Positions 18,707 to 28,236 are shown, counted from the stretch's first letter. The stretch is DNA of 64,000 nucleotides from Variovorax sp. HW608 (GCF_900090195.1 NZ_LT607803.1:4242229-4306228); one strand, 5' to 3'. The notes: generated by a model from the letters alone, not told the origin. A program made the numbers and translations.

Positions 18707-20530
18707 CTATCCTTTTCTTTCGCGTTCGACCTCGCCGTCCGCGGGAGCTTGGCGCAGCCCGGCCAGTTTGAGCGCCTTCCACTGCGCGAAGAACCCGTCG
18801 GAACCGACCAAACTTGCGGCCGCTTGCGCATAGCGCTGCTTCTGGAACGACCCGACGCTTTCAGAACAGGTCCGCAGTGCTTCCCTGGTCTTCGGAAGGC
18901 GATAGAGATGCGCTCGTATCGAGGTCTGAGCTCCTGTCCCCCGAAGCAATGCCGAGGCGGATACCCTTTTCCTCGGCGATCGCCCGCGCTGATCGTCGCT
19001 CAGTGCGGCAATTCGACGGGCGTAGTTCTCGTCGCGTTTGTCCCAATCAATCCTGGCCTGCCGCAACTTTCGACCGACCGGCAGGGCGGCGCGCCCACGA
19101 TTCGCCGTCAACCAGTCACGGTCGTGACGGTAGAGCCACGCATAGGCGGCGCCGTCCAGGACACGACGTTGCCTGAAAGAAGAGGCCCGCAGGCCCGTGC
19201 TGACCCACCTTTTGCGATAGGCGACCACTTCCTCATCGGACACTTTCATGGGATGCGAAGCCAGACCAGCTGTCTCGGATCGGATCCGATACACCGAACT
19301 CAATGAAACGTGTGCTTCTTGCGCCACTTGTGCAGGTGGGACCCCCGTGGCAAGCCGCTTCCGGACGATGGCTAGGCGATCGGGTGTCAGTGTCTTGCGC
19401 CGTTCCGAAATAGGAAGACCGAGCGCGCGTCTACGCTTGACCACTGTCGTCACGGAAATGCCGAGTTCAATCGCCGCCACCCGACAACTGACGTCGCAGT
19501 TGGCAACGTCGACGGGTGGCACTGGATCGAGGATCTCCTCAGTCCTCGGCGAGATGTTGCTGAGGTCGGGGCCTTGGGCCTCCTTCGCCGCAGCTGCATA
19601 TGCAGCAAACGAATCGAAGAGGAGGTTAATGAGGACGATGTGCGTCAAAGGATGGCATAGCCTTTCGCGATCGCGAAGCAGCCCGTAAAGCCATCCCAGG
19701 ACAGATCCCGTGCGTTGGGAGATTCGCTCCCCAACCGACCACCCGCGAAATCCGTCGTTTGATTCCAGGATGAGCGAGGAAAGTTCCGCCCACCGAACCC
19801 TCCCGGAAGTGCTGCAAAGGCCCAGCTCCCGCAGCCTGGCCCTATAAGTGGCGACGCATAGGTCGCCAGTCAGTGAGCGGTCCTCTGACCAGAGCGCATC
19901 GCCCGAGGTCACGGAAAACCGAGTGAGCGAGCTGAGGGACGAACGCGTGACGATGGCGAGAGTGCCCGCGAGTGGCGGAAGACGCAAAGCGCTTCGCTCG
20001 CTGTCCTTGCTCTGCATGAAGTGCTCGATGAGGGGCATCCGGTGGATCGGGCAGACCACGACGCCCGGCAGCATGTGGGACCGGTGCCAGTAGAGCACGC
20101 CATTGATGTCCCATGACAGCCGGTCGCATTCGATGCATGAACGAAACATCGCGCTGGCGGAGAAGCGGTGAGCGACCAAGCCGAGCCAGGTCTTCAATGA
20201 GCTTCCGGGGCCGCAAGACGCGCGCCGAACAAGCTCCTTCCAACGTTCCGCGGGCATGAAGGACCGGTGGTAGGGATACTGAGTCGTCTTCTCGATCACC
20301 TCGTCGACCGTTGGATACGGGCTGACCTCAGGCCAGCGGTCGAGCATCGAGTCGAGCCTTGAGGGGAGGTCGGCACTGGAGACAGCTTTCATGTCCCCAA
20401 AGACCTCATGCAAAAAACGCCGGCTCGAGCCCGCGCAGCAGTTGTGGGCGTTCACACGTCCGAGATGGCTGTAGAGCGTCTCGTCCTTCTGGTGCAGAGG
20501 CGTGAAGGGGAGGGGGCCTCTTGGAGCCAT
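18707..20530 (-). CDS. tniQ: TniQ/TnsD-family target-site selector (tniQ1)
   Basis: The start at 20530 lies 13 bp after the tnsC stop and gives 607 residues opening MAPRGPLPFTPLHQKDETLYSHLGRVN. FRSCIECDRL... WHRSHMLPGVVVCPIH gives the CxxC...CxxH zinc-finger of TniQ. Two HTH-like segments follow (ELGISVTTVVKRRRALG and QEAHVSLSSVYRIRS), then AYAWLYRHDRDWLTANR, the TnsD hallmark. TnsD-type proteins bind a specific chromosomal site and recruit TnsC. Whether this one reads the glmS tail cannot be decided from sequence alone. A longer frame from 20785 overlaps tnsC and is unlikely. Confidence 0.85.
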   Translation of the reverse strand: MAPRGPLPFTPLHQKDETLYSHLGRVNAHNCCAGSSRRFLHEVFGDMKAVSSADLPSRLDSMLDRWPEVSPYPTVDEVIEKTTQYPYHRSFMPAERWKELVRRASCGPGSSLKTWLGLVAHRFSASAMFRSCIECDRLSWDINGVLYWHRSHMLPGVVVCPIHRMPLIEHFMQSKDSERSALRLPPLAGTLAIVTRSSLSSLTRFSVTSGDALWSEDRSLTGDLCVATYRARLRELGLCSTSGRVRWAELSSLILESNDGFRGWSVGERISQRTGSVLGWLYGLLRDRERLCHPLTHIVLINLLFDSFAAYAAAAKEAQGPDLSNISPRTEEILDPVPPVDVANCDVSCRVAAIELGISVTTVVKRRRALGLPISERRKTLTPDRLAIVRKRLATGVPPAQVAQEAHVSLSSVYRIRSETAGLASHPMKVSDEEVVAYRKRWVSTGLRASSFRQRRVLDGAAYAWLYRHDRDWLTANRGRAALPVGRKLRQARIDWDKRDENYARRIAALSDDQRGRSPRKRVSASALLRGTGAQTSIRAHLYRLPKTREALRTCSESVGSFQKQRYAQAAASLVGSDGFFAQWKALKLAGLRQAPADGEVERERKG

Positions 20531-20543
20531 GGCAGCCGACGGA

Positions 20544-22031
20544 CTAGAAGGAAGGTTTGACCGAAGGAAGGCCCCTGGCTTTCCGCTGGGGCGTCTTGGA
20601 GGTCGCTGGCCCTTTGGTGGCACTTTCCGGTGTTGCCTTTCTTTTCCCTCTGGTCGGAATGCCGGCCTTGTGTTCCCCTCGCGCCGGGGCGTCTGGCCGC
20701 TCCTGTTGCTCGTTGTCCTTCTCTTCCAGTTCTTCGAACTCGGGCTCGCCTGCAGCACTCTCCGTGGTCTCACGCGCCCACCCAAGTTGGTCGAGCAATT
20801 CCATCAAGCCGCTCTTGGGAACCAGATCGTCGAACTTCTGAAGATCAGTTGCCTTTCCTGAAAGCAGTGCTTTGATGGCAGGCTTGAGAAGGATCATGTC
20901 CGTTTCGAAGACCCTCTCGAACGACGATACGTCCAGTGTCTCCCGTTCGCCGATCTCTTGCCTCTGTGCCAAAGCAAAGCTCAGCAAGGTGAACGCCGGG
21001 TTGCCGCCACTGCAGGCATGCCACGCATCGAGAATGTCTTCTGTCAGAGGACCGGGATGCTTGACGTTTTGGTAGCGCCACACGGCCGTAGCGAGCGCAA
21101 TCCATTGCGGATCGTGTCGGGTCATGACAGGAAACCTGCTCATCCCTCCTGTGGTCAGCTTCCGGATATTACGCACGCTCCTTGCCATTACGGGCTCCAA
21201 CGCGGGCGTCGCCGACAGAAGCAGGGATACGCCTGCGATTTCGAGCAGGTAACTGAAGAGGTCCAAGACCATCTCGGCCTGTTTTCCCCTAACGGCTCTT
21301 AGATTCTGAACGTCATCGATGAAGATCAAGCCGAGACCCACGGCCTTGACCACTTTACGGATCAGCAAGGTCATCAGCGGAATCGTTCGCAGAGCCTTGG
21401 CTTCCCTGGCGTAGTGCGTGTTTCCCAGAACCATGTCGATCGTTTCGAAAAATTGGATGCAAAAGCCCATCAGTGATCCGTTGTTCAAGACTGACATGGG
21501 GATCACCGGGATCTGCCTGCGCCGGAACGGCTGACCCTTGTACTCCGTATGTTCGATCACACAGCAGTAAGGTGCCAGCACCCCGCCGCCAAGCGTTGTC
21601 TTACCGCTCCCGCTGACGGCCATGATCAGTTGGCCGAGCGCACTCGATTTGAAAGCAATCGATCGGAATGCCTCCTCGTCATTCAGATCCTTCATCGTGG
21701 CGATCATGGTGTCCCGCCGTTGCGTTTCCACCTTGCATGGATTGCGGCTGACGTACGCCTCTCGGATATTGAGGGTCGTGTTGCTGGCAGGTTTTCTGTA
21801 TTCCGCAAACGGATAGATGATCGATCCAATGCGAGCCAGTTCGGCGATCCGAACAAGCTCGCCTTTGGCTCTGTCCTTCGCAGTGAAGATCGGAGGGAAG
21901 TATTCAATGCGGTCCAGGATGTCGTTCTTGGTCTCCTCCATTTGTGGAAGAGCCTCGATGTAAGGGTTGCCGTCGTACCTCTTCACTCCGGTCGGCCTGT
22001 ACACGGCTGGGATGGAACGGAATTCGATCAT
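20544..22031 (-). CDS. tnsC: TnsC AAA+ ATPase transposition regulator
   Basis: The 495-residue protein has Walker A in MAVSGSGKTTLGG near residues 137-149 and Walker B in GLIFIDDVQNLRAV near 235. SLLLSATPAL acts as the sensor-1 region. TnsC forms ATP-dependent rings on target DNA and links the target selector to the TnsAB transposase. The start overlaps the tnsB stop (ATGA). The C-terminal 80 residues are charged and low-complexity (EFEELEEKDNEQQERPD then Lys/Pro-rich), perhaps the TnsB or TniQ contact region. Confidence 0.88.
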   Translation of the reverse strand: MIEFRSIPAVYRPTGVKRYDGNPYIEALPQMEETKNDILDRIEYFPPIFTAKDRAKGELVRIAELARIGSIIYPFAEYRKPASNTTLNIREAYVSRNPCKVETQRRDTMIATMKDLNDEEAFRSIAFKSSALGQLIMAVSGSGKTTLGGGVLAPYCCVIEHTEYKGQPFRRRQIPVIPMSVLNNGSLMGFCIQFFETIDMVLGNTHYAREAKALRTIPLMTLLIRKVVKAVGLGLIFIDDVQNLRAVRGKQAEMVLDLFSYLLEIAGVSLLLSATPALEPVMARSVRNIRKLTTGGMSRFPVMTRHDPQWIALATAVWRYQNVKHPGPLTEDILDAWHACSGGNPAFTLLSFALAQRQEIGERETLDVSSFERVFETDMILLKPAIKALLSGKATDLQKFDDLVPKSGLMELLDQLGWARETTESAAGEPEFEELEEKDNEQQERPDAPARGEHKAGIPTRGKRKATPESATKGPATSKTPQRKARGLPSVKPSF

Positions 22032-24229
22032 GATGACCTCCGTTGGCTCGTCCGGTTGATGATCTTGAGGCGCTCTTGCTTTTCAAGATCCTTCCAGTTC
22101 GGGGCGCGGGATTTTGAAGGCGCGGGGCGATCGGGCAGGTCGGTCTTTCGGCCGGTCAATGCTTCCTTCAGTTTGCGGGTCTGGCTGCCCCGCCGCGCCC
22201 GGACCTCATCACGACTCGCATGGCGAGCCGGCTGCCTAGCCGGTGCCGGTCTCTTCGCGTTCGTCGAGGCACGCTCTCTCTTGTGGTCGTTCTTCGCCTT
22301 GGCCCATAGGAGCGCACCGTGCTTTTCAAGGGCCGCTTCTTCCTCCATCATGGCCCCCCGGGTCTGCTGTCTGTCCGAGTCGATCATCCGCCATAAGGAC
22401 CACTCACCTGTGGATGTCACGACATGCAGTTCTTCACGGAACGTCTTGTCGAACCTGATCTCCACGCCCTTGGGCTTCGTCGTCGACTCATTTGCCAGTG
22501 CGAGTGCCGCCGCATCAACCGGCTCATAGGTCCGCTTCGCGAATCTCACTCTGCTATCAGCAATCGACCCCTTCCCGATAGAAAGCAGCATACGCCTCAG
22601 ATCCTTCTCCTTAAGGGATGACACGCGTGATCCGGTCATGTGCTCGCACCCCCAGAGATACGCCTGGAGCGGTGTCGGAGGGACACCCGCCCGAATCAAT
22701 CGGAGATTCCCTTTGAGAGCGCTGTGAGGCCTGTTGTTGTGTTCGTCTACGGCTTTGAGAACGGCCCTGTACACATCCTGGAGAGAGCTGGCGGCAACCC
22801 TTCGCGCGCTCTGTGCAACTCGCCTGCTCACCGGATCCATGGGGCGTTCAGCATAAACACCGGGCAACCTTTGCCGGGCCATGTTCCGCTTGAGCTCCCG
22901 GATGCTTCGCTCTATCAGTCTGGCGTTCGGGGTCAGGGGCGGCATCGTAAGGGACTCCATGCGCAACTGCCTTACCGATGCGTTGAGGTTGGCGATGGAT
23001 ACAAGCTCGCTTCCTCTGTCATGCGCGAGTGCAGAAGGTATGCGTCCGACAGCCCATCGGCCTTCGTCAACTTCGATTGCCAAGCAACGAAATCGTGCAA
23101 CGCGCGGAGTGAACGCCAGAAGGAGCACGTACTTGAGTTCCTCCCACGACGGTGCGCCCAAGGTGACATACACGCTCACGATGAACCGACTCCACCGATC
23201 GATCATCAAGTAGATCCACGGCCTGTACAGCAGTACGGGCTCGCCGGATGCGTCTTTGCCCACGACGTCAATCCTTCCGCCGGTCGCGTCAACCTCATAG
23301 ATCTCGCCGGGACCGCTCGCGCGCACTGACGTGCCGGGGTCGTTTCCAGCAAGGGCGGGAATGTTGTCCAGTACCTCCTGCTCGTAGTCGGCGTGGGCTT
23401 TGGTGTACATGGCAAACTGGCGTTCCGTGACCGGCAACACGCATCGCTCGTTGATCCAGTCCTCAAAGATTTCAGGATGCCGCTTCTTGAACTCGCGCTT
23501 CATGTACTGGTCATGCACGTCTTCAAGGTCGGACTTGCGTTTGGCGGCCCTCTTGGCCGCACGAATCATGTCGCCGACATCGTCATCTCCCACGACGAAT
23601 GTGTTTTTTCCAAGCGTCGACGCCAACACGGGTTGGCGGGCTCTTCTTCGACGGGGATTGGATGGGTCGGCTCCGGTTGTCGTGCCTGTCCCGGGCTCCG
23701 GGCCGGGAACCATGGGCGTCAACCCTTCCAGGATTCGCCCAAAGTAGTAGAAGCGAAGAAGGGTCCGATAGATGGTCGTGAAGCTCATTGCGAGCTCGTC
23801 GGCCCGGTTCTTGATCTCCGACTTAAAGCGCGCCCGCGAGAGGTTGCTCTCGACATCAAATTTTTTCACGAGCGGCGCGATCCACTCAAAAAGGACGTCG
23901 ATGGTCCGCTCAGGTTTCTTCCGCTTCTTGTCCAGCAGCTCCTCTTCGGCGGGTACTGGATGCGTCCTGTAGAACTCATCGGGGAGCTCAACCTTGCAAA
24001 GCTCTGCTTTGCGAGCCTTGAGGTCACCTTCAACGCTGAGTCGGCTCATTCGACGAGGCTTTAGGGCGGACCGCGCCCCGGCGGGCGTCGAGTACGCCAT
24101 CACATACACGCTGGATTTGAAGACGTGTGTAATGCGAAGAGGCCACCCTGTGTGTCGGCCCTTGTAGCGAATCAGCAATCCGACGGCGAGGGTTGTTGTG
24201 CCGGCGGGCGTTAAACCGTCCGCCTTCAT
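22028..24229 (-). CDS. tnsB: TnsB DDE transposase
   Basis: The start at 24229 overlaps the tnsA stop (ATGA) and gives 733 residues. The retroviral-integrase core carries YEVDATGG (first Asp), LAHDRGSE (second Asp) and LIERSIRELKR (Glu), a DD(35)E-like triad. A DNA-binding N-terminal half precedes it and a beta-barrel plus a basic tail (Lys/Arg-rich to the end) follow. TnsB binds the transposon-end repeats and joins 3' ends to target DNA. A longer frame to 24298 runs into tnsA and is unlikely. Confidence 0.9.
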   Translation of the reverse strand: MKADGLTPAGTTTLAVGLLIRYKGRHTGWPLRITHVFKSSVYVMAYSTPAGARSALKPRRMSRLSVEGDLKARKAELCKVELPDEFYRTHPVPAEEELLDKKRKKPERTIDVLFEWIAPLVKKFDVESNLSRARFKSEIKNRADELAMSFTTIYRTLLRFYYFGRILEGLTPMVPGPEPGTGTTTGADPSNPRRRRARQPVLASTLGKNTFVVGDDDVGDMIRAAKRAAKRKSDLEDVHDQYMKREFKKRHPEIFEDWINERCVLPVTERQFAMYTKAHADYEQEVLDNIPALAGNDPGTSVRASGPGEIYEVDATGGRIDVVGKDASGEPVLLYRPWIYLMIDRWSRFIVSVYVTLGAPSWEELKYVLLLAFTPRVARFRCLAIEVDEGRWAVGRIPSALAHDRGSELVSIANLNASVRQLRMESLTMPPLTPNARLIERSIRELKRNMARQRLPGVYAERPMDPVSRRVAQSARRVAASSLQDVYRAVLKAVDEHNNRPHSALKGNLRLIRAGVPPTPLQAYLWGCEHMTGSRVSSLKEKDLRRMLLSIGKGSIADSRVRFAKRTYEPVDAAALALANESTTKPKGVEIRFDKTFREELHVVTSTGEWSLWRMIDSDRQQTRGAMMEEEAALEKHGALLWAKAKNDHKRERASTNAKRPAPARQPARHASRDEVRARRGSQTRKLKEALTGRKTDLPDRPAPSKSRAPNWKDLEKQERLKIINRTSQRRSS

Positions 24230-25011
24230 GGCAAGAGGATCACTGAGTGATCCAGGCTGATGGGTCGCCGCAGGTCGAGCCGGATCAGGTCGGACCATGC
24301 GCAGTACCTGAAGAGGCTGAGCCCATCCCGTTGCCGGGCTCTGGATGCGGCCTTTTGCACGAGTTCCTCGAGGGGTGCACCCATCTCAAATGAGCGTTGG
24401 AACGCGTCTGCGAAGCGTCTGGCTGTCGCCTCGTTCGGCTCATAGCGATCCACAAACCACTGCCGGATGAATCGCAGACTGCTGAGGAGTTCTGGCGTGA
24501 AGTCTCTCGTGTCTACCCATGCCCAGTCGAGCCCGACCTCCAGGCACCACTGATACTCGATGTTGAGGCGCCCAACCACCTTCGGTTTGAGCAGCTCCTT
24601 CGGAGGTTTGATGCTTCGTGCGTGAGGAACGATCTTCTTGCCGACGCGCTTGCTGAGGACGAAATCGATGGTGAAGGGACTTGGATTTCGTCCCCGATAA
24701 ATGTGCTTCACGCCGAACCGCGCACAGAGGCGCATCGTGCTCTGGATGTCCAGAATTGCGTGTTGTTCCTGAATGTCAGCGTTTTCGCGGTTGCGTTCCT
24801 CCATGAGAAAGTAGGTAGCTTCTTGGGACGACAAAAAGTGAAAAGGACGGTTGATCCTGATACCTTCAAAGTTCGAACAAGTGCCACGAGATCCGAAGTC
24901 GGATGTCTTGATCCATGACTGATAGGCAGCTCCTTCCCCCAAGCCGATTCCTCTCCGGATAGCGGCTTGCAGATACGGGGGATACAGAGAAGGATCGTGG
25001 GGCCAGTCCAT
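24226..25011 (-). CDS. tnsA: TnsA endonuclease
   Basis: The 261-residue protein has the TnsA nuclease fold. SSQEATYFLMEERN gives the first acidic residue, DIQEQHAILD a second conserved block, and FTIDFVLSKR the Asp plus downstream Lys of the restriction-enzyme-like active site. The second half (IEYQWCLEVGLDWAWVDTRDF) is the TnsA C-terminal domain that contacts TnsC. TnsA cuts the 5' strands so that transposition is cut-and-paste, not replicative. It is the first gene of the tns operon. No promoter or transposon end was identified upstream. Confidence 0.88.
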   Translation of the reverse strand: MDWPHDPSLYPPYLQAAIRRGIGLGEGAAYQSWIKTSDFGSRGTCSNFEGIRINRPFHFLSSQEATYFLMEERNRENADIQEQHAILDIQSTMRLCARFGVKHIYRGRNPSPFTIDFVLSKRVGKKIVPHARSIKPPKELLKPKVVGRLNIEYQWCLEVGLDWAWVDTRDFTPELLSSLRFIRQWFVDRYEPNEATARRFADAFQRSFEMGAPLEELVQKAASRARQRDGLSLFRYCAWSDLIRLDLRRPISLDHSVILLP

Positions 25012-25767
25012 GACCGTCGGCTGTCAGCGCCCGTCTCCGAGTAAAGTGGAGTTTGCTAGACCAGAGGCGACCAAAGGATTCGCGTCCCGGTAGAAACCGG
25101 TGTTCAGCTGGTCTCTGTCGATCCGATCCAGCTGCACCAACGTGCTGTGGGGAGAGGCGAGTCAGCTCAGTGCCCTGCAGCGACACGTACAGCGCTCTTG
25201 CGAATCGCTTTCGCGAGGTACCGCATCGCCGCGGCGTGTCCATGGTCCTAGCTTAGTCTTCGGATTTCAAGTTTCAAGAACGCAGTGCCGCGAGGGTGCG
25301 CCGGATGGGGGGATCGAGGACCACGGCTCCAGCTGGCGTCATACACGAAGCCGTGGGAAGGTGCAGTGGTACTCGCCTCGAAGAGCGCCTCGACGACCGA
25401 CAGATGGGCCTGAGCGACCGATCAACCGCGAGGTCACCCGTGACGATCGCGACGTTGCCTCCTACGCCATTCGTGGATATTCCTATCGCAAGTTGAGGTT
25501 GGATGGGAACCGCTCTTCAATCCAAGCCTGGTCATCGAAGGTCGCTCCGACCAGAGAACGCTCAAGTTCGCACGGATATTCGCCATGGCGCTGGGTGCGC
25601 AGCGCGCGAGTTCGGAAAGTAGCCGCTGGATCGCGCTCAGCGACATCTGCACATCGGACCGCGAGAGCGGACGGCACACGCCGGTCGTGGTGTGCGGCGC
25701 GAGGTTTCTTCCTCCCGCTCCGCGAACTCTAGGCGTACTGCCATGATGACAAGGGGTGCCGACTTGT
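25012..25767. other. Non-coding stretch upstream of tnsA
   Basis: These roughly 750 bp should hold the tnsA promoter and, if the element is ordinary, its right end. I searched by eye for the inverted form of the 9145 and 9194 repeats and did not find it. GCGAATCGCTTTCGC at about 25200 is a palindrome of unknown meaning. No convincing gene is present. Confidence 0.4.
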
Positions 25768-25784
25768 CTTACTGCTACAGTAAG
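25768..25784. promoter_or_regulatory. TetR operator palindrome
   Basis: CTTACTGCTACAGTAAG is a perfect 7-3-7 inverted repeat. It lies 27 bp before the GTG of the TetR-family gene, with AAAGGAG (25794-25800) in between, so it is well placed for autoregulation. Confidence 0.6.
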
Positions 25785-25810
25785 GGTGGACGTAAAGGAG
25801 ATATCGGATC

Positions 25811-26407
25811 GTGGCAGTGAACGAGGGTGCACGAGCAATAGGGAAGCGAGCTGTTTCTAAACAGATCTCCGAGGCGGGGCGCGAGCTGTTCGAGCGGTTC
25901 GGGTTCGAAGCGACGTCTGTGGACGAGATCGCTTTGTTGGCCGGAATTTCCCCGCGCACCTTTTACCGTTATTTCAGCTCTAAGGAGGAGCTCGTCTTGA
26001 GCTGGCTCGACGATCTCGGCCCCGTCGTACGACGACGTCTAATCGAACGCCCAGCTTCCGAACCGATGCTTGAAGCGCTGCGCCGCTGCCTCGACCCGTT
26101 CTCGTCATTGACAGGTCAGCAAAAGCGGGAATTTGACTTGGTGGCGCGCCTGTCCCAGGAATCTCCGAGCTTGCACTCTGGGATTCTGCAGCACTGGGAG
26201 TACTGGGAGCACGATCTGTCACTCGCTATCGGCATCCGGATGAACGTCGACACCACGCAAGATGATCGTCCGAGCTTCTATGCGGCCTTCACGATGGCCG
26301 GACTTCGTGCCGCTTGGCGACGCCGGGCCCTCATTCCTAGGACTAAGCTGGCTACCCACCTTGATCGCTACTTTCTCCTGCGGTCGGGCCCAATTCCTGC
26401 GCAGTAA
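25811..26407 (+). CDS. TetR/AcrR-family transcriptional regulator
   Basis: The GTG at 25811 has AAAGGAG ten bases upstream and gives 198 residues. The N-terminal HTH reads ISEAGRELFERFGFEATSVDEIALLAGISPRTFYRYFSSKEEL, a textbook TetR DNA-binding domain. The rest is a helical ligand-binding domain ending RYFLLRSGPIPAQ. It probably controls itself through the palindrome upstream and may control the hydrolase/P450 module to the right. The ligand is unknown. Codon use and style resemble the adjacent actinobacterial-type genes more than the core genes. Confidence 0.88.
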   Translation: MAVNEGARAIGKRAVSKQISEAGRELFERFGFEATSVDEIALLAGISPRTFYRYFSSKEELVLSWLDDLGPVVRRRLIERPASEPMLEALRRCLDPFSSLTGQQKREFDLVARLSQESPSLHSGILQHWEYWEHDLSLAIGIRMNVDTTQDDRPSFYAAFTMAGLRAAWRRRALIPRTKLATHLDRYFLLRSGPIPAQ

Positions 26408-26889
26408 GTCGCCATTCGCCGCGCAGGAAGGGCCTTTCCTTAAGCGAAGTGCCCGCAAAGCGGCCCCAGCCGCGCTTCACCGGGTGGTCGATTCGAAATA
26501 GTTCGGCTTGTGCTCGGGGCCAGGGTGACACCGCGTTTGGCTCGCTGCTGGATGGCTGAATGACCAAAGTGGCATTTGCAAGCCGCGTCGGACTTGACAC
26601 GTGGTAGCCCGTGTTGCTGGCATTGCCCCACTCTTTATACGCAGGTTCACGCCCGTGTCGAACAGTTCCTGGCCTTCTGGGTAGTCGATCAGATAAAGCG
26701 GGTCTGGTCTGCACGCCAGCGATCTCGCCAGCCGGGAAGAAGCCGCTCGGCCCGTTAAGCCGGCCGCAGCGGGTAGAGTTTGACCATGGGGTTGTCAACC
26801 GTGTTGAGGGTCGACGGCGGTGGGGCGCCGGTTGAGAGGAGGGTCGGGGATGGTCGTGACATCAAGCCCTTTCCCGAGAGCGGTCGGGA
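26408..26889. other. Gap with no recognisable gene
   Basis: These 480 bp between the TetR gene and the hydrolase contain short open frames on both strands, none with a good start site or recognised motif. The region may contain scar DNA from earlier rearrangement. Confidence 0.4.
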
Positions 26890-28143
26890 CTACGTCGGCG
26901 TACTGTCTGCTGCCACTTCGTCCAGGGCAGGAATCAGCCACTCCCTGAATCCCAAGGGGTCGTCGGTTGGGGCAAAGTGGCTTTGACCGATCATGGTGCG
27001 GTACTTCACGCCAGGGATCATTTCGGCGATCTTCTGGCCGCCGGCATCCGGAGCGCCTTGGCTGAGGTCATATTCACCGTTAAGAATCGTCAATGGAGTT
27101 TTGGTGGTGTCGATGAGGTGGCCGTTCTTGCGGAGGTCGTGACCGTGCATGAAGTACTCGTTATCGGCTGCGTAGACGCCTGGGAAGTTCGCCTTATAGA
27201 TCCAATACAGCTCGCGGCGGAACGGCTCCGGTCCGAACAGTGAGGTGGCCCCGAAGTTCATCGTTCCGAACAGTTCGGCGGGTACGCGGGGATCGCGGAA
27301 CATGTCATTGTCGAATTTGTCGAAGTTGTCCATGTGGTACAGCCCGTTAATGCCGACGGCGCCGCGGATTTTTTCGGGGTGGTCGGCGCAGAGATCAGAA
27401 GCAAGCTGGCCGCCGACCGAGCAGCCGACGAAGATAGGTCGGTCGAGCGAAATCGCATCGATGAACCCCACAATCCAGCCCTCTAGTATTTCCTTAGTAA
27501 AGACCATTTTTCCCTCCCACCAGCGCGCCGTCGTAGGGGGAATCGACTTGCCGTGGTACGGCAAATCAAGGGCGACGAGGGTATATCGCCGCTGGAGTTC
27601 CGGATCGGCAAGCAGGTGCCGCCACTGACGGGCGTCGGCTCCCGCAGTGTGCAGAAGAAGGACCGGGATGGGGCCGCTTCCTGCAGTCTCGTAGTACACC
27701 CGATACTCCGTCCCGTCCACGGAGTAGCGCACATAGCGGCCGACGGGGTCGTCGGAATCGATGAAAGGGTCAGTGATACCGGGAATCTCAAGGGAGCGCC
27801 CGTTCGCCGTCTCGCGCACGATATGGAAGAGACGCATCCACGCGCCCACGTATGGAGCGACGTCTTTGATCCAATCGCCCTTGAGGTTAAAGAAGAACTT
27901 CTCGTAGCCTCGCTCGGGCTTGGACATTAACGCGTTATCCCAGAACTCGGCGGATTCGGCGAGCGTCACAGTTGCGTCGCCTTCCCCGTTGCCGAGCGCG
28001 ATGAGACTGCCGCCCTCGATGATTAGATCGATCATTTGCTGGCCCAGCCCAATGCGGACGGTGCCATCAAAGCCGCGGAGCTTCCACAGAAGTTCGGGGT
28101 CTGTGGATGCGCGGGAAAACAGCGCTCCTTGGTCAAGTCTCAT
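26890..28143 (-). CDS. Alpha/beta-hydrolase with an SCP2-like N-terminal region
   Basis: The 417-residue protein has two parts. The first 140 residues (VRIGLGQQMIDLIIEGGSLIALGNGEGDATVTLAESAEFWDNAL) resemble an SCP2-like lipid-binding fold. The remainder is an alpha/beta-hydrolase: VLLLHTAGADARQW oxyanion region, FVGCSVGGQLA nucleophile elbow (GxSxG), ILNGEYDLSQG acid and MIGQSHFAPTDDP with the catalytic His. It could hydrolyse an ester or a C-C bond of a hydrophobic compound. GGAAGG upstream supports the start at 28143. It is divergent from the toroid/P450 operon, and the intergenic region holds nested inverted repeats. The exact substrate is unknown. Confidence 0.78.
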   Translation of the reverse strand: MRLDQGALFSRASTDPELLWKLRGFDGTVRIGLGQQMIDLIIEGGSLIALGNGEGDATVTLAESAEFWDNALMSKPERGYEKFFFNLKGDWIKDVAPYVGAWMRLFHIVRETANGRSLEIPGITDPFIDSDDPVGRYVRYSVDGTEYRVYYETAGSGPIPVLLLHTAGADARQWRHLLADPELQRRYTLVALDLPYHGKSIPPTTARWWEGKMVFTKEILEGWIVGFIDAISLDRPIFVGCSVGGQLASDLCADHPEKIRGAVGINGLYHMDNFDKFDNDMFRDPRVPAELFGTMNFGATSLFGPEPFRRELYWIYKANFPGVYAADNEYFMHGHDLRKNGHLIDTTKTPLTILNGEYDLSQGAPDAGGQKIAEMIPGVKYRTMIGQSHFAPTDDPLGFREWLIPALDEVAADSTPT

Positions 28144-28202
28144 CTATTGAAGCCTTCCATTCGATATGCGGGCCACCTGCAACACCATGTCACGGCCACA
28201 TC

Positions 28203-28236
28203 TGTCAATGTATGCCATCTTGACAGGGTACGTCAA
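28203..28236. promoter_or_regulatory. Nested inverted repeats in the divergent promoter region
   Basis: TGTCAA at 28203-28208 and TTGACA at 28220-28225 form an inverted repeat with an 11-bp spacer. TTGAC at 28220-28224 pairs with GTCAA at 28232-28236. The shared TTGACA is also a consensus -35 box for rightward transcription, though the -10 (TATGAA at 28241) is at a short spacing. This is a likely operator for the two divergent units. Confidence 0.45.

Larger units (their letters stand above)
9146..25011. mobile_element. Tn7-like transposon module (right boundary unknown)
   Basis: The segment runs from the candidate end beside glmS to the 5' end of tnsA. It carries the CBASS cargo, two truncated genes and a full tnsA-tnsB-tnsC-tniQ1-tniQ2 set, later invaded by an IS1380-family element. 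The transposition genes read toward glmS, so tnsA is at the distal side; in canonical Tn7 the tnsA side is next to glmS. The right limit given is the tnsA start, because no matching terminal repeat was seen beyond it. The real element could extend further. Confidence 0.65.

Noticed and set aside
15309..25011. CRISPR-associated transposon (two TniQ genes)
   Set aside because: No cas genes and no repeat-spacer array were seen anywhere in the window.
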